From RYN-431 sp036388295 (GTDB lineage Bacteria; Planctomycetota; Phycisphaerae; Tepidisphaerales; Tepidisphaeraceae), in the NCBI GenBank assembly GCA_036388295.1, contig DASVSC010000107.1, positions 1 to 37,818 of the forward strand: a stretch of 37,818 nt of DNA, in the 5' to 3' direction. The position numbers and the translations under genes are program-made. The notes below the pieces were generated by a model. It searched no databases, was not told the origin of the DNA, and saw only the letters and a program-made list of their open reading frames with translations. Numbering within the stretch: the stretch's first letter is position 1; each line of letters opens with the position of its first letter. Below, one piece after another: positions 23,997 to 31,431 of this stretch.

Positions 23997-24705
23997 GTCT
24001 GCCTTGCTCGTCGCCTTCGGCGCTCACCCGGACGACATCGAGTTCGGCTGCGGCGGCGTCATCGCGCTGGAAACCCAGGCCGGCCGATCGGCGCATCTGG
24101 TCGTCTGCTCTCGCGGTGAATCCGGAACACACGGCAATGCCGACCAGCGTACCGACGAGGCGCGCACTGCGGCCGGTCTACTGGGCGCGACCATCGAATT
24201 TTTGGAACTGGACGGAGACGCGCACCTGGAAGTGGATGTCGCTCGAGCGATCCGCGTGGCCGCCGTCCTGCGCCGCTTGCGTCCGGCGATCGTGCTCGCG
24301 CCGAGCCTTGTCGAGAACCAACACCCCGACCACCCGCGCCTCGGCCGGCTGGTGCGCGACGCCGCCCGGCTCGCCCGGTACGGCGGCGTTGCAGAGCTGC
24401 GCGAATGGCCGACGCACGCGATCGATCATCTCTACTTCTACGCCGGCTCCGCCGAGACAGAACCGCGCGACATCACGCCCGTCCTCGTTGACGTTTCCGC
24501 CCCAAAGGTTCACGCGGCATGGGTGGCGGCGATGGAGGCGCACGCGTCGCAGGTTCGGGCCCGTGAATACGTCGAGCTGCAACTGACCCGCTCACGGTCG
24601 CGCGGGCTGAGCGCGGGCGTCGGGCACGCCGTCGCGCTGTTTCCCAACGACCCGATCGTTGTCGATTCCCTCGCCGCCGTCGGCCGCGGCGCACGGCGCT
24701 TCTAA
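23968..24705 (+). CDS. bshB1: BshB1-type N-acetyl-glucosaminyl-malate deacetylase
   Basis: A 245-residue PIG-L/LmbE deacetylase of the size normal for BshB (about 220-240). The zinc site is AHPDDIEFGCGG (19-30), with the later HPDHPRLG loop (about 112-119) supplying a metal His. SRGESGTHG (48-56) is characteristic of the BshB1 group. It would remove acetate from GlcNAc-malate to give GlcN-malate in the cytoplasm. The ATG lies 29 bases inside the end of the BshC-like gene, and the stop is one base from the bshA start. The start is not certain: no Shine-Dalgarno sequence is obvious and a TTG lies 12 codons in. Position next to bshA makes the assignment strong. Confidence 0.88.
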   Translation: MKPTPPAPNESALLVAFGAHPDDIEFGCGGVIALETQAGRSAHLVVCSRGESGTHGNADQRTDEARTAAGLLGATIEFLELDGDAHLEVDVARAIRVAAVLRRLRPAIVLAPSLVENQHPDHPRLGRLVRDAARLARYGGVAELREWPTHAIDHLYFYAGSAETEPRDITPVLVDVSAPKVHAAWVAAMEAHASQVRAREYVELQLTRSRSRGLSAGVGHAVALFPNDPIVVDSLAAVGRGARRF

Positions 24706-24706
24706 A

Positions 24707-25855
24707 ATGAACCCGGACGGACGTCTCAAAATCGGCCTGACCTGCTACCCGAGCGTCGGCGGCAGCGGCATTCTTACGACTGCCCTCGGCGAAGCCCTCG
24801 CCACGCGTGGGCACGAGGTGCATTTCATCAGCTACGAACGGCCGTTCCGATTGGCCGCCGGTCTGGCGAACGTCCATTTTCATCCGGTCGAGGTCAGCGG
24901 TTACGGCCTGTTCAAGTACCCCGATTACACCCTGCCGCTGTCGGTCAAGCTGGCGGAAGTCAGCCGCGATTTCGGGCTGGACGTGCTGCACATGCATTAC
25001 GCAGTGCCCCACGCGACGGCGGCGATTCTGGCGCGGTCGATGCTGCCCACCGGCCAGCGGCCGCGTGTCGTCACGACCCTGCACGGCACGGACATCACCC
25101 TTCTCGGCCGCGACGCCAGTTACGGCCCGGCGATCACCCACGCACTGGGCCGCTCCGACGCCGTCACCGCCGTCTCCGCTTACTTGCGCGACGAAACCTA
25201 TCGGCTGTTGAAAGTCGATTGCCCGATCCAGGTCGTGCACAACTTCTTCACGCCGCGCCCGCCCCGCCGTTCCGTGGCGGACGTTCGCCGCGAACTCGGC
25301 ATGCAGGACGGCCAAGCCCTGCTGCTGCACATTTCCAACCTGCGTCCGCTCAAGCGAATCGATTTGCTGTTGAAGGCCGTCGCCCATGTGAGGCCGAAGG
25401 AATCGTTCAAGCTCGTCGTCCTTGCCGGCGAAAGCTTCGCGCCGTTCGAGAACGACGTGCGAAAATTGGAATTGGACGGCCGCGTCGTGGTGCGGGACCG
25501 CGTGAACGAAGTCGAGGATTATCTGCAGGCCGCCGACGTCGGGCTGGTGACGTCGGAAACCGAAAGCTTCTGCCTGAGCATTCTCGAGGCCATGTGCTTC
25601 GCCTGCCCGAGCGTCGCCATGAGCGTGGGCGGGATTCCTGAGGTGATCGAATCCGGACGGACCGGCCTGCTGGTGCCCTTCGGCGATACGGACGGATTCG
25701 CCGACGCGATTGAATCCCTGATTCGTCAGCCCGCCCTGCGCCAGGCGCTCGGCCACGCGGCCAGGCAGGAGGCACAGCGTCGCTTCGCCGCCGACGTGAT
25801 CGTGCCGCAGTACGAAGCGGTCTACCGGCGCGTGTGCGGAGCGTCGCCGCCGTGA
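24707..25855 (+). CDS. bshA: BshA, N-acetyl-alpha-D-glucosaminyl L-malate synthase
   Basis: A 382-residue GT4 retaining glycosyltransferase for the first step of bacillithiol synthesis, joining UDP-GlcNAc and L-malate. Diagnostic motifs in order are CYPSVGGSGILT (13-24), HMHYAVPHA (95-103), TLHGTDITLLG (124-134), ISNLRPLKR (209-217) and ESFCLSILEAM (286-296). The usual 'ACGVPVI' after the last motif is FACPSVAM here, a mild departure. Length matches the family (about 375-385). The ATG comes one base after the bshB1 stop. With bshB1 and the BshC-like gene it gives a complete candidate route to bacillithiol, so the cell probably uses this thiol or a variant. Confidence 0.93.
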   Translation: MNPDGRLKIGLTCYPSVGGSGILTTALGEALATRGHEVHFISYERPFRLAAGLANVHFHPVEVSGYGLFKYPDYTLPLSVKLAEVSRDFGLDVLHMHYAVPHATAAILARSMLPTGQRPRVVTTLHGTDITLLGRDASYGPAITHALGRSDAVTAVSAYLRDETYRLLKVDCPIQVVHNFFTPRPPRRSVADVRRELGMQDGQALLLHISNLRPLKRIDLLLKAVAHVRPKESFKLVVLAGESFAPFENDVRKLELDGRVVVRDRVNEVEDYLQAADVGLVTSETESFCLSILEAMCFACPSVAMSVGGIPEVIESGRTGLLVPFGDTDGFADAIESLIRQPALRQALGHAARQEAQRRFAADVIVPQYEAVYRRVCGASPP

Positions 25856-25918
25856 GACCCGCTAGTGGCCTATGATCCGTGTCGTTTCGAGACGAGTGTC
25901 ACACGAACGGAACCGACT

Positions 25919-26407
25919 ATGGCCGCTACGAACGCCCACCGCAGTGTTTACCTGAATGATCACCTTGCCGGCTCCACCGCGGCGCTGGAACTGATGGTCC
26001 ACCTCTCCACGGTTTACGCCGACACACCAGTCGGCCAGTTCGCCAAAGAGCTGCACGCCGACGTGCTCGTGGATCGGCTGGAATTGGAGCGTTTGTCGGA
26101 GCAGTTGGGCGTGAAGCCGAGCGAGTTCCGTAAGGCGTCGGCGTGGGTGGTGGAAAAGTTCACGCGCCTGAAGCTGCGCATTGACGACCCGTCGTCCGGA
26201 AACCTGCAACTGCTGGAATCGCTGGAAGCGTTATCCCTCGGCATCGAAGGCAAGCGTTTGCTTTGGATGGCCTTTGCCGCAGCGGCCGAGACGACGCCGT
26301 CGCTGCGCATCGCCGATTTCACCGCCCTGTGTACCCGGGCCGAAGAGCAACGCGGCCGCGTCGAACTGCACCGGCGCGCGGCCGCCGCGGCCGTGCTGGC
26401 CGGTTAG
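25919..26407 (+). CDS. Uncharacterised helical protein
   Basis: A 162-residue protein that I do not recognise. The chosen ATG at 25919 starts MAATNAHRSVYLNDHLAGST; an upstream start would add 18 residues without a ribosome site. It is soluble and mostly alpha-helical, with regularly spaced Leu and charged residues (LVDRLELERLSEQLGVKPSE). A four-helix-bundle shape is possible. No cysteine pair, metal motif or signal peptide is seen. It lies 63 bases after bshA and about 30 before pxpB on the same strand, so it is probably co-transcribed with one or both. It is not obviously tied to thiol chemistry, and no function is proposed. Confidence 0.75.
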   Translation: MAATNAHRSVYLNDHLAGSTAALELMVHLSTVYADTPVGQFAKELHADVLVDRLELERLSEQLGVKPSEFRKASAWVVEKFTRLKLRIDDPSSGNLQLLESLEALSLGIEGKRLLWMAFAAAAETTPSLRIADFTALCTRAEEQRGRVELHRRAAAAAVLAG

Positions 26408-26437
26408 ACGGCGGTCATTGACCTACAATGCGTCGTG

Positions 26438-27103
26438 ATGACCTACGAGCCGATCGGCGACACCGCCCTCACGATCAGGCAGACGCCCGGCGGCCCGCCC
26501 TTTTACCCGGCCGCTCTGGCGCGCCGGCTGCGCGATGCGGCGCTTCCCGGCGTCGTTGACGCGGTGGCGGCATTCGACGCCGTGACCGTCGTCTACGACA
26601 TCGCTGCGATGCGCGGGCGCAACGACCCGATTGACCATTTAAGCCGCCTGATTCAAGGCTTGATGACAGATGCCGCGGCCAACACATCGCCCGAGAATTC
26701 GCGACGGATCGAACTGCCGGTCGACTACGGCGGCGACCACGGCCCTGACCTGCTGTGGCTGGCGAAGTTACTCAAACGGCCGCTGGCAAGCCTGATCGAA
26801 GCACACACCGGCACCGACTACACGGTGGCGGCTGTCGGATTCCTGCCCGGCTTCGCCTACCTGTCCGGCCTGCCGACCGGACTGCGCGTCGCACGTCGGG
26901 CGACGCCGCGCGTTCGGGTGCCGGCCGGGTCGGTCGCGATCGGCGGGCCGTACACGGGCGTTTATCCCGTCGCCTCGCCCGGCGGTTGGCACCTGATCGG
27001 GCGGGCGCGCACGGCTTTGTTCGACCCGCTCCGCCCCGACGCCACGCCGTTTCGCGTGGGCGACCGGGTCCGGTTCGTGGCGGTCTCCTCAACGGAAGCC
27101 TGA
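26438..27103 (+). CDS. pxpB: 5-oxoprolinase subunit PxpB
   Basis: A 221-residue protein of the KipI/PxpB family (allophanate hydrolase subunit 1 fold). The characteristic GFLPGFAYLSGLP motif is near residues 132-144, followed by RRATPRVRVPAGSVAIGG and the SPGGWHLIGR element. With PxpC and PxpA it forms the ATP-dependent enzyme that opens 5-oxoproline to glutamate. The ATG is used as the start, and a GTG stands immediately before it at 26435. The stop overlaps the pxpC ATG (ATGA). The order B-C-A is a common layout. Older annotations call this protein an allophanate hydrolase subunit or a kinase inhibitor; the complete trio favours oxoprolinase. Confidence 0.9.
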   Translation: MTYEPIGDTALTIRQTPGGPPFYPAALARRLRDAALPGVVDAVAAFDAVTVVYDIAAMRGRNDPIDHLSRLIQGLMTDAAANTSPENSRRIELPVDYGGDHGPDLLWLAKLLKRPLASLIEAHTGTDYTVAAVGFLPGFAYLSGLPTGLRVARRATPRVRVPAGSVAIGGPYTGVYPVASPGGWHLIGRARTALFDPLRPDATPFRVGDRVRFVAVSSTEA

Positions 27104-28035
27104 TGATGTCGATCCGGATCGAACAGCCCGGGCTGCTGACCACGATTCAGGACTTGGGACGGCCCACGCTGCGCCAGGCCGGGTTGCCGGGCGGCGGCGC
27201 GGTCGATCCGCTGGCCCTGCGGACCGCGAACCTGCTGGTCGGCAATGCCGAGGAGGCGGCGGCGATCGAATGCGCCTGGGTCGGCCCGGTCCTCCGCTTC
27301 ACGACGGCGGCTATTCTCAGTGTCACCGGCGCTCGCGTGAGCAACATTCCCTTCGCCGAACGGTTCCGCGTCGAGGCGGGCACGCGCCTGACGCTCTCCC
27401 GGCTGAACCGCGGCGCGTATGCGTACGTCGCCGTCGCTGGCGGCATTGATGTGCCGACAGTACTCGGCAGCCGCAGCACCGACGTGCGGCTCGGCTTCGG
27501 CGGCTTCGAAGGCCGGGCACTGCGAGCCGGCGATGAGCTGCCAATAGCCGATGCCGGGGCAATCGCAGCTGCGCCGGGCCTGCGGGTCGGCATGATCGGC
27601 CGGCGTGACGACAATGCGCCCATCCGCGTGGTCGATGGCAAGGACGCCGATCGGGTCTCGCCGGATTGGCTCGATCAGGCCTTCACTGTTTCATCCAAGT
27701 CGGACCGGGCCGGGGTTCGGCTTGAGGGCACACGCATCGAGTGCCAGGAACGTGGGAACGACGAATCGAGTGTCGTGCTGCCCGGCGTCATCCAGTTGCC
27801 CGGCGACGGCCGGCCGATCGTGCTGCTGGCCGATGCACAGACCTTGGGCGGGTACCCGCAGATCGGCCACGTCATTCGCACGGACCTGCCGTGCGTCGCA
27901 CAGTCAAAGCCGGGCACCGCGCTGCGGTTCGAGCGGGTGTCGCGGCAGGAGGCCCACCGGCTCGCGCTGCGACAGGAACGAGAGCTGGCATTGATGCGCT
28001 ACGGTCTGCAGTGCCGATCGGAGGCGCATGCTTAG
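27103..28035 (+). CDS. pxpC: 5-oxoprolinase subunit PxpC
   Basis: A 310-residue protein of the KipA/PxpC family (biotin-dependent carboxyltransferase-like, allophanate hydrolase subunit 2 fold). The opening GLLTTIQDLGRPTLRQAGLP is the family hallmark, followed by GGAVDPLALRTANLLVGN. The later LPGDGRPIVLLADAQTLGGYP and PQIGHV elements also match. The start is the ATG overlapping the pxpB stop; a second ATG follows at once. The end overlaps pxpA by eight bases, showing tight coupling. It forms the large catalytic assembly with PxpB. Nothing appears missing or broken. Confidence 0.91.
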   Translation: MMSIRIEQPGLLTTIQDLGRPTLRQAGLPGGGAVDPLALRTANLLVGNAEEAAAIECAWVGPVLRFTTAAILSVTGARVSNIPFAERFRVEAGTRLTLSRLNRGAYAYVAVAGGIDVPTVLGSRSTDVRLGFGGFEGRALRAGDELPIADAGAIAAAPGLRVGMIGRRDDNAPIRVVDGKDADRVSPDWLDQAFTVSSKSDRAGVRLEGTRIECQERGNDESSVVLPGVIQLPGDGRPIVLLADAQTLGGYPQIGHVIRTDLPCVAQSKPGTALRFERVSRQEAHRLALRQERELALMRYGLQCRSEAHA

Positions 28036-28777
28036 CATTGATCTCAACTGCGATCTTGGCGAAGGCTTCCCCGATGACGAACGGCTGATCCCGCTCGTCA
28101 GCTCCGTCAACGTCGCCTGCGGTGGCCATGCCGGCGACGACGCCACGATGCGGAACGCCGTCTGCCTGGCCTGCCGGTGCGGCGTGAACATCGGCGCGCA
28201 CCCCGGCTACGAAGACCGCGACGGCTTCGGCCGGTTCGAACGGTCTTGGCCGGTGGCGGAAATCAGTGCGTCGTTCGCACGGCAATTGCGCCGGCTGACC
28301 GACATCACGTCGGCCGAAGGAGCCACGCTGGGGCACGTGAAGCCGCACGGCGCGCTCTATCACCGGGCAAGCCACAACGCGGAACTGGCGGCGGCGCTGA
28401 TCGAATCGATTACTTCGCTCTGTCCGCTCGCGGCCGTCGTCACGCCGCCGAGAAGTGAACTGGCCGTCGCCGCTCAGCGGGCAGGTTTGACCGCCATAGG
28501 CGAAGGATTCGCCGATCGGCGGTACCTCCCCGACGGTTCGCTCGCACCGCGCGGCACAACGGGTGCGGTGATTAAGGACGAAAGCGAGGCGGCTGTGCAG
28601 GCCGTTCGGATGATCCGCGACGGGCTCGTTCACTCGGTCGACGGTTCGGCCGTGCGGCTTCGCGTCCAGACGCTTTGCGTTCACGGCGACGGCGCTCACG
28701 CCGTGGCATTGCTGACGTTCCTGCGCGCTTACCTGGCCAACGAAGGCATCGAGGTCCGGCCCTTCAACACGGCCTGA
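28028..28777 (+). CDS. pxpA: 5-oxoprolinase subunit PxpA (LamB/YcsF family)
   Basis: A 249-residue protein, the usual size for PxpA. The N-terminus SIDLNCDLGEGFPDDERLIP and SVNVACGGHAGDD (about 27-39) are the conserved catalytic-face motifs, followed by VNIGAHPGYEDRDGFGR (about 55-71) and HVKPHGALYHRA. It supplies 5-oxoproline binding and the phosphorylation step. It closes the plus-strand series, and its stop lies two bases from the convergent stop of the metal permease gene. No terminator hairpin fits between them, so the two transcripts probably overlap. Confidence 0.93.
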   Translation: MLSIDLNCDLGEGFPDDERLIPLVSSVNVACGGHAGDDATMRNAVCLACRCGVNIGAHPGYEDRDGFGRFERSWPVAEISASFARQLRRLTDITSAEGATLGHVKPHGALYHRASHNAELAAALIESITSLCPLAAVVTPPRSELAVAAQRAGLTAIGEGFADRRYLPDGSLAPRGTTGAVIKDESEAAVQAVRMIRDGLVHSVDGSAVRLRVQTLCVHGDGAHAVALLTFLRAYLANEGIEVRPFNTA

Positions 28778-28779
28778 CT

Positions 28780-29742
28780 TCATCCCCTGACGACGACGCC
28801 TGTTCTTGATGCAACCAGCAGCACCAGCCCGCAACCGCCGACGCTGTGGCTGAGCGGTAGTGCGTAAGTGTTCGACAAAACGAATGCCCCGCCGAGCATG
28901 AGCAGCGCCACGGCAATCCCACCCACCAACGCCCCCGGCAGACGCCGTGCCCAAGGCGACACGATTGCCGGCGGCAGGAAGAGCATCGCCACGACCATCA
29001 CCACGCCCTGCGCGATTGTGCCGAACAGCACATACACAGCGAGCATGGCCAGGAACCCGCCGTGCCATCGCACCGTAGAAACGCCGGCCAGTTCTGCGGC
29101 CGCGGGTGATTGGGCCAGCAACAGCCAGCGTCGCCAGAACAGGCCCGTCACCACGCCGCAGGCGAGCAGCGATGGAGCAACGCCCCATGCGGTCGCGGGC
29201 GTGACGGCCACGTCGATGCCGGTGAACAGATTCTGCAGCTCTTCGACGTGTCGGCCGCCATGCGCGACGATCAGGAACGACGTGCAGAGCGCCGCGACGT
29301 ACACCGCCGGCACCGCGCTCGGGCCGGGCCGGCGGGCGATGCGGCGCTTTTCGAGCGAAAACGCGATCAACGTGCCGCCAAGCGCCAGCAACGCCGGCGG
29401 CAGCACCGGCACGTCCAGGCTCCATCCGACAGCCGCCCCCACGGCGACCGCGTGCGGCAACGTGAGCGCCACGAGCCCCTCTTCACGCAGCAGCACGAAG
29501 GTGCCGACCACGGATCCGGCAACGCCCATGGCCGCCGCGACTGCGAGCGCGGGGGCGAAGAAAATGACCAATGGCCAGAGGTCGTGCACCTCGGCATGGG
29601 CCGTCGTAGGTGGCGGTGCGTTGGGCACGCCGATCTCGTCGATCCGGTCCAGCGCGTCGCGCGTCTCCGTACTGGCCCGAACGGCCGACGCCAGCAGCAA
29701 CACAAGCATCAGGAGCGAAGTGGTCCGGAACGCCCGCGTCAT
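28780..29742 (-). CDS. Zinc/manganese-type ABC transporter permease (ZnuB-like)
   Basis: A 320-residue membrane permease of the ABC-3 family. The ATG at 29742 is chosen because it overlaps the ATPase stop by four bases; a longer frame would add an Arg-rich non-membrane extension. An N-terminal hydrophobic segment (TTSLLMLVLLLASAVRA) resembles a signal sequence and is unusual for this family. About eight helices follow, with VLLREEGLVALTLPHAVAVG as the conserved cytoplasmic loop that contacts the ATPase. It carries zinc across the inner membrane with the ATPase and binding protein upstream. Zinc rather than manganese is inferred from the binding protein. Confidence 0.87.
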   Translation of the reverse strand: MTRAFRTTSLLMLVLLLASAVRASTETRDALDRIDEIGVPNAPPPTTAHAEVHDLWPLVIFFAPALAVAAAMGVAGSVVGTFVLLREEGLVALTLPHAVAVGAAVGWSLDVPVLPPALLALGGTLIAFSLEKRRIARRPGPSAVPAVYVAALCTSFLIVAHGGRHVEELQNLFTGIDVAVTPATAWGVAPSLLACGVVTGLFWRRWLLLAQSPAAAELAGVSTVRWHGGFLAMLAVYVLFGTIAQGVVMVVAMLFLPPAIVSPWARRLPGALVGGIAVALLMLGGAFVLSNTYALPLSHSVGGCGLVLLVASRTGVVVRG

Positions 29743-30455
29743 CCGGCCTTCCCGGCGTGCAGCAGCCGATCGACCCACTGCGCCGTCTCGTGACATTCCA
29801 CGACACTCGGCCCGGAAGCCTGCGCGGCGCGAAGCCACGCGACTTCGTCCGCCACGGCCAGCAGATCTTCCAGATCATGACTGATCAACACGACGCACAG
29901 GCCGTCCGATTTTAGTTCGCGCAGCATCAACAGCAGCGTTCGGCAGGACGCGGCGTCGAGGCCGTCCGTCGGCTCATCGAGCACCAGCACGTCCGGCTCG
30001 GCCGCGAGCGCCCCGGCCAGGAGCAGACGCTGTTGCTGACCCCCACTGAGCGTGGCGAACGACTGCCGGCCAAGCGGCAGGACGTCCAGAGACGCCATCG
30101 CCTGTTCGATCCGCCGCGTGGCCGCCCGTCCGAGCCGGCCGACGGGTTCCTGGGCCGACACGGCCAGCGCGGCAGCGTCGAAACCGCTCATGGGCCAAGC
30201 GAGATTCATCGAACGCGATTGCGCCAGATACCCGACGCGCAGCGGTCGAACGGCCGGGCGTTCCACACGGCCGCGCACGGGCGGCAACAGGCCGATCAGG
30301 CTGCGCACGAGTGTGGTCTTGCCCGAGCCGTTGTGACCGAACACGCCCAGGCAGCGGCCGCGCCGGAGGGTGAGATCAGTCACCCCCACCACGGCCCGGC
30401 TGCGATAGCCCAGGGCGGCGTCCTGAATGCGGATAAGTACGTCGCCGCCTGTCAC
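29739..30455 (-). CDS. Metal ABC transporter ATPase (ZnuC-like)
   Basis: A 238-residue ATPase. The GTG start at 30455 is chosen because it stands one base after the binding-protein stop and is preceded by GGAGG at good spacing; an upstream ATG would overlap the binding-protein gene with a basic extension. Walker A is GHNGSGKTT (40-48), the signature LSGGQQQR (136-143), Walker B VLVLDEPTDG (156-165), and an H-loop His lies in VLISHD. The Q-loop is in VGYLAQSRSMN. It powers the permease encoded next, whose start overlaps this stop. It belongs to the ZnuC/MntA subfamily, and the Zn call depends on its partner. Confidence 0.91.
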   Translation of the reverse strand: MTGGDVLIRIQDAALGYRSRAVVGVTDLTLRRGRCLGVFGHNGSGKTTLVRSLIGLLPPVRGRVERPAVRPLRVGYLAQSRSMNLAWPMSGFDAAALAVSAQEPVGRLGRAATRRIEQAMASLDVLPLGRQSFATLSGGQQQRLLLAGALAAEPDVLVLDEPTDGLDAASCRTLLLMLRELKSDGLCVVLISHDLEDLLAVADEVAWLRAAQASGPSVVECHETAQWVDRLLHAGKAG

Positions 30456-30456
30456 T

Positions 30457-31404
30457 TTATTGCCCTCCACCCGACGGCGCGGCCGGGACATTCGGCCGAA
30501 CGCCGGCGGCGTTGGCCGCTTCGATCAGCTTACGCAGGTTGTGGCGGAACAGCGCCTGGTACGTGTCGGTCCCCGCCACGCCGTTGACGTGGTCGGGCAG
30601 CACGACCATTTTCGCACCGACCCGGTCGGCCACGTACTGCGCCAGGTCGCGGTCGTCGTACGTCTCGCAGATCACGACTTTCACACCGGCCTGACGGGCG
30701 CGGTCGATCACGCCTTTCACCTGGGCGGCCGACGGCGTGATCATCACCTGCTGCTCGATCGTGTCGGTGATGTCGATCGGCACGGCGTCGGCGAAGTAGG
30801 CCCAGGCGCGGTGGAACGTGATCACCTTCAGCCCGGCGTACGGCGCGAAGCCGGCGCGAAGCTCGTCGGCGATGTCGCCGATTTCTTTCACGAACGTCTT
30901 CGCGTTGGCCTTGTAGAACGCGGCGTTCGCGGGGTCATTGGCGACCAGCGCCCGCAGCAGCGTGACGGCCATGCGCTGGGCGTTCTGCGGGTTAAGGGTG
31001 TAGTGCGGATTGCCGTAGGCGTGCACGTCGCCCATCGACCGGTCGAGCTTCCCTTGCGGCACGTCCTTCAGCACGATGCCCGCACTCATGTCCACGTTCC
31101 CCGGCCGGCCGGCGGTAACGCGCGGGTTCCGCGCGCCGTTGAGCAGATTGTCCCGCCACGGCTCGGTGTCGAGTCCGGCGTGAACGAACAGATCAGCGGC
31201 GTTCAGCTCGACCATCTCGGTCGGGCTGGCCATCACGTTGTGCACGTTTTCCGGGCCTTTCATGACCGAATGGACGCGCACCCTGTCCCGGCCGATCTGG
31301 CGGGCGATGTCGGCGAAATCGGTGGCAGTGGTAACAATTCTTAACTGGGCGTGCGCCAGCGACGACAGCAACAGCGTTGTCGCGGCGATGGTGAACCATT
31401 TCAT
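30457..31404 (-). CDS. Zinc-type periplasmic binding protein (ZnuA/TroA family)
   Basis: A 315-residue cluster A-I metal-binding protein with a signal peptide cut near SLAHA-QLRIV. Metal ligands align as His55 (VHNVMASPTE), His134 (GNPHYTL) and His198 (TFHRAWAYF), with an acidic residue such as Asp271 (LPDHVNG) as a possible fourth. The third ligand is His as in ZnuA, whereas manganese proteins such as PsaA have Glu there, so zinc is favoured. The His-rich acidic loop of E. coli ZnuA is missing. The C-terminus is Pro/Ser-rich (VPAAPSGGGQ). It precedes the ATPase by one base. Confidence 0.9.
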   Translation of the reverse strand: MKWFTIAATTLLLSSLAHAQLRIVTTATDFADIARQIGRDRVRVHSVMKGPENVHNVMASPTEMVELNAADLFVHAGLDTEPWRDNLLNGARNPRVTAGRPGNVDMSAGIVLKDVPQGKLDRSMGDVHAYGNPHYTLNPQNAQRMAVTLLRALVANDPANAAFYKANAKTFVKEIGDIADELRAGFAPYAGLKVITFHRAWAYFADAVPIDITDTIEQQVMITPSAAQVKGVIDRARQAGVKVVICETYDDRDLAQYVADRVGAKMVVLPDHVNGVAGTDTYQALFRHNLRKLIEAANAAGVRPNVPAAPSGGGQ

Positions 31405-31431
31405 AAAAGCCTCTTATTCGGTTGAGTGGAA

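Noticed and set aside
27872..29425. A 517-codon minus-strand open frame across pxpA and the permease gene
   Set aside because: It spans two convergent genes with clear families, and its translation is low-complexity Arg/Ala without motifs.
29743..29838. Longer N-terminus for the metal permease
   Set aside because: The extension is Arg-rich and overlaps the ATPase gene, while the ATG at 29742 overlaps the ATPase stop in the standard ATGA way.
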